Below, in pieces: positions 63,443 through 64,000 of a stretch of 64,000 nucleotides of DNA. The notes beneath the pieces were generated by a model. It was given only the letters and a program-made list of their open reading frames with translations. It searched no databases and was not told where the DNA came from. Source of the stretch: Biomphalaria glabrata (Eukaryota; Mollusca; Gastropoda; Planorbidae). Location: NCBI RefSeq assembly GCF_947242115.1, contig NC_074726.1:8823270-8887269 (forward strand), in the 5' to 3' direction. The translations under genes were made by a program, and so were the position numbers. Every line of letters starts with the position of its first letter. The first letter of the stretch is position 1.

Positions 63443-64000
63443 CACACAAAACTCAGTGATGGATTGCCTAACTTTTAACTATTAATAAATTAATTATAAA
63501 CGTTAAATTTTTACCACACATTGAAAAAGGCGTCAGTACGCCGTACCGGTGCGTACCGTCACAAAAAAGCACTGTATATATGTATCAACATAAATAATAA
63601 ATATAATTTATGTTTTGACTACCGATTTTATTAATTATATTTTTATAAACACAATAAAACTACAAGCGTAGTCAAATTGCCTCAATTGTAACAATAGTAT
63701 ATGGAATAAAATTTAAGAAGTAAATTAATAGTTCTTCGCGTCCTTATAATGACCATATGCTATTTAAATACTCTACCAAAGGGAAAAATTTGTCACAGAC
63801 ATCATGATACATAGATCGGATAATCATCAAATGCTATAGCCGTAGGTCTACCATCAATTAGACAATCCTTTAATTGCAATCACATCAGATTATTTAGGTT
63901 CATAACAATTAGATATTTATAATTATAGATAAACATATGAGTAGTAACAATTTAATAGAAAGATCACAACAATACCATTTAGACGATACAATTATATAGA
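63439..64000. other. AT-rich intergenic DNA, no gene seen
   Basis: One short inverted-looking patch GCGTCAGTACGCCGTACCGG (63530-63549). Otherwise featureless. Confidence 0.35.

Overview
The window looks like nuclear DNA of a freshwater pulmonate gastropod, probably a planorbid of the Biomphalaria/Bulinus type. The reasons are an allatotropin-related peptide of the gastropod form, long GT-AG introns, AT-rich DNA full of microsatellites, and many decayed tRNA-derived SINEs, LINE tails and hAT-type miniature elements. The species call is inference. I see no prokaryotic features.

Two host genes can be built exon by exon, both on the + strand. (1) About 9.17-25.96 kb: an allatotropin-related neuropeptide precursor of 129 aa in four coding exons (10689-10783, 12227-12376, 16668-16759, 25834-25886), with a likely TATA box at 9171, a likely untranslated first exon and an AATAAA signal at 25950. 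It carries one amidated peptide, GFRMNSASRVAHGY-amide, and a conserved C-terminal segment with an EF-hand-like loop. (2) About 42.6-55.2 kb: a secreted single-domain family 18 glycoside hydrolase (chitinase-like) of 419 aa in nine coding exons, with the intact DGLDIDWE catalytic motif, no chitin-binding domain and a C-terminal tail that looks like a GPI-anchor signal.

Between and inside the genes the DNA is mostly mobile-element sediment. The 9.1-kb third intron of the neuropeptide gene holds a minus-strand L1/Tx1-like LINE fragment (16984-18552) and a young, nearly whole Ty3/gypsy LTR element (19134-24658, minus strand, LTRs about 99% alike, ATAT target duplication). DNA transposons with diagnosable ends are: a 1.6-kb element at 2885-4517 with an exact 8-bp duplication; a hAT deletion derivative at 5099-5518 and its larger relative at 52255-52910, which keeps a transposase dimerisation domain; a 1.5-kb non-autonomous hAT at 49326-50815 with an exact 8-bp duplication in a chitinase intron; a pair of about 73-bp TTAA-flanked palindromic MITEs near 8.1 and 10.0 kb; and an 855-bp TTAA element with AGGG ends (60527-61381) lying inside a pair of CCGTATTTTCGCGC inverted repeats (60086-61882).

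Tandem arrays are also prominent. The most striking is in chitinase intron 1 (42835-44415): a 12-bp unit organised into 36-bp higher-order repeats, which leaves long but spurious open frames on both strands and dozens of CTTACAG splice-acceptor look-alikes. Most other long open frames in the window are products of such arrays or of GA-rich tracts. From 55.2 kb to the end I find no host exon.
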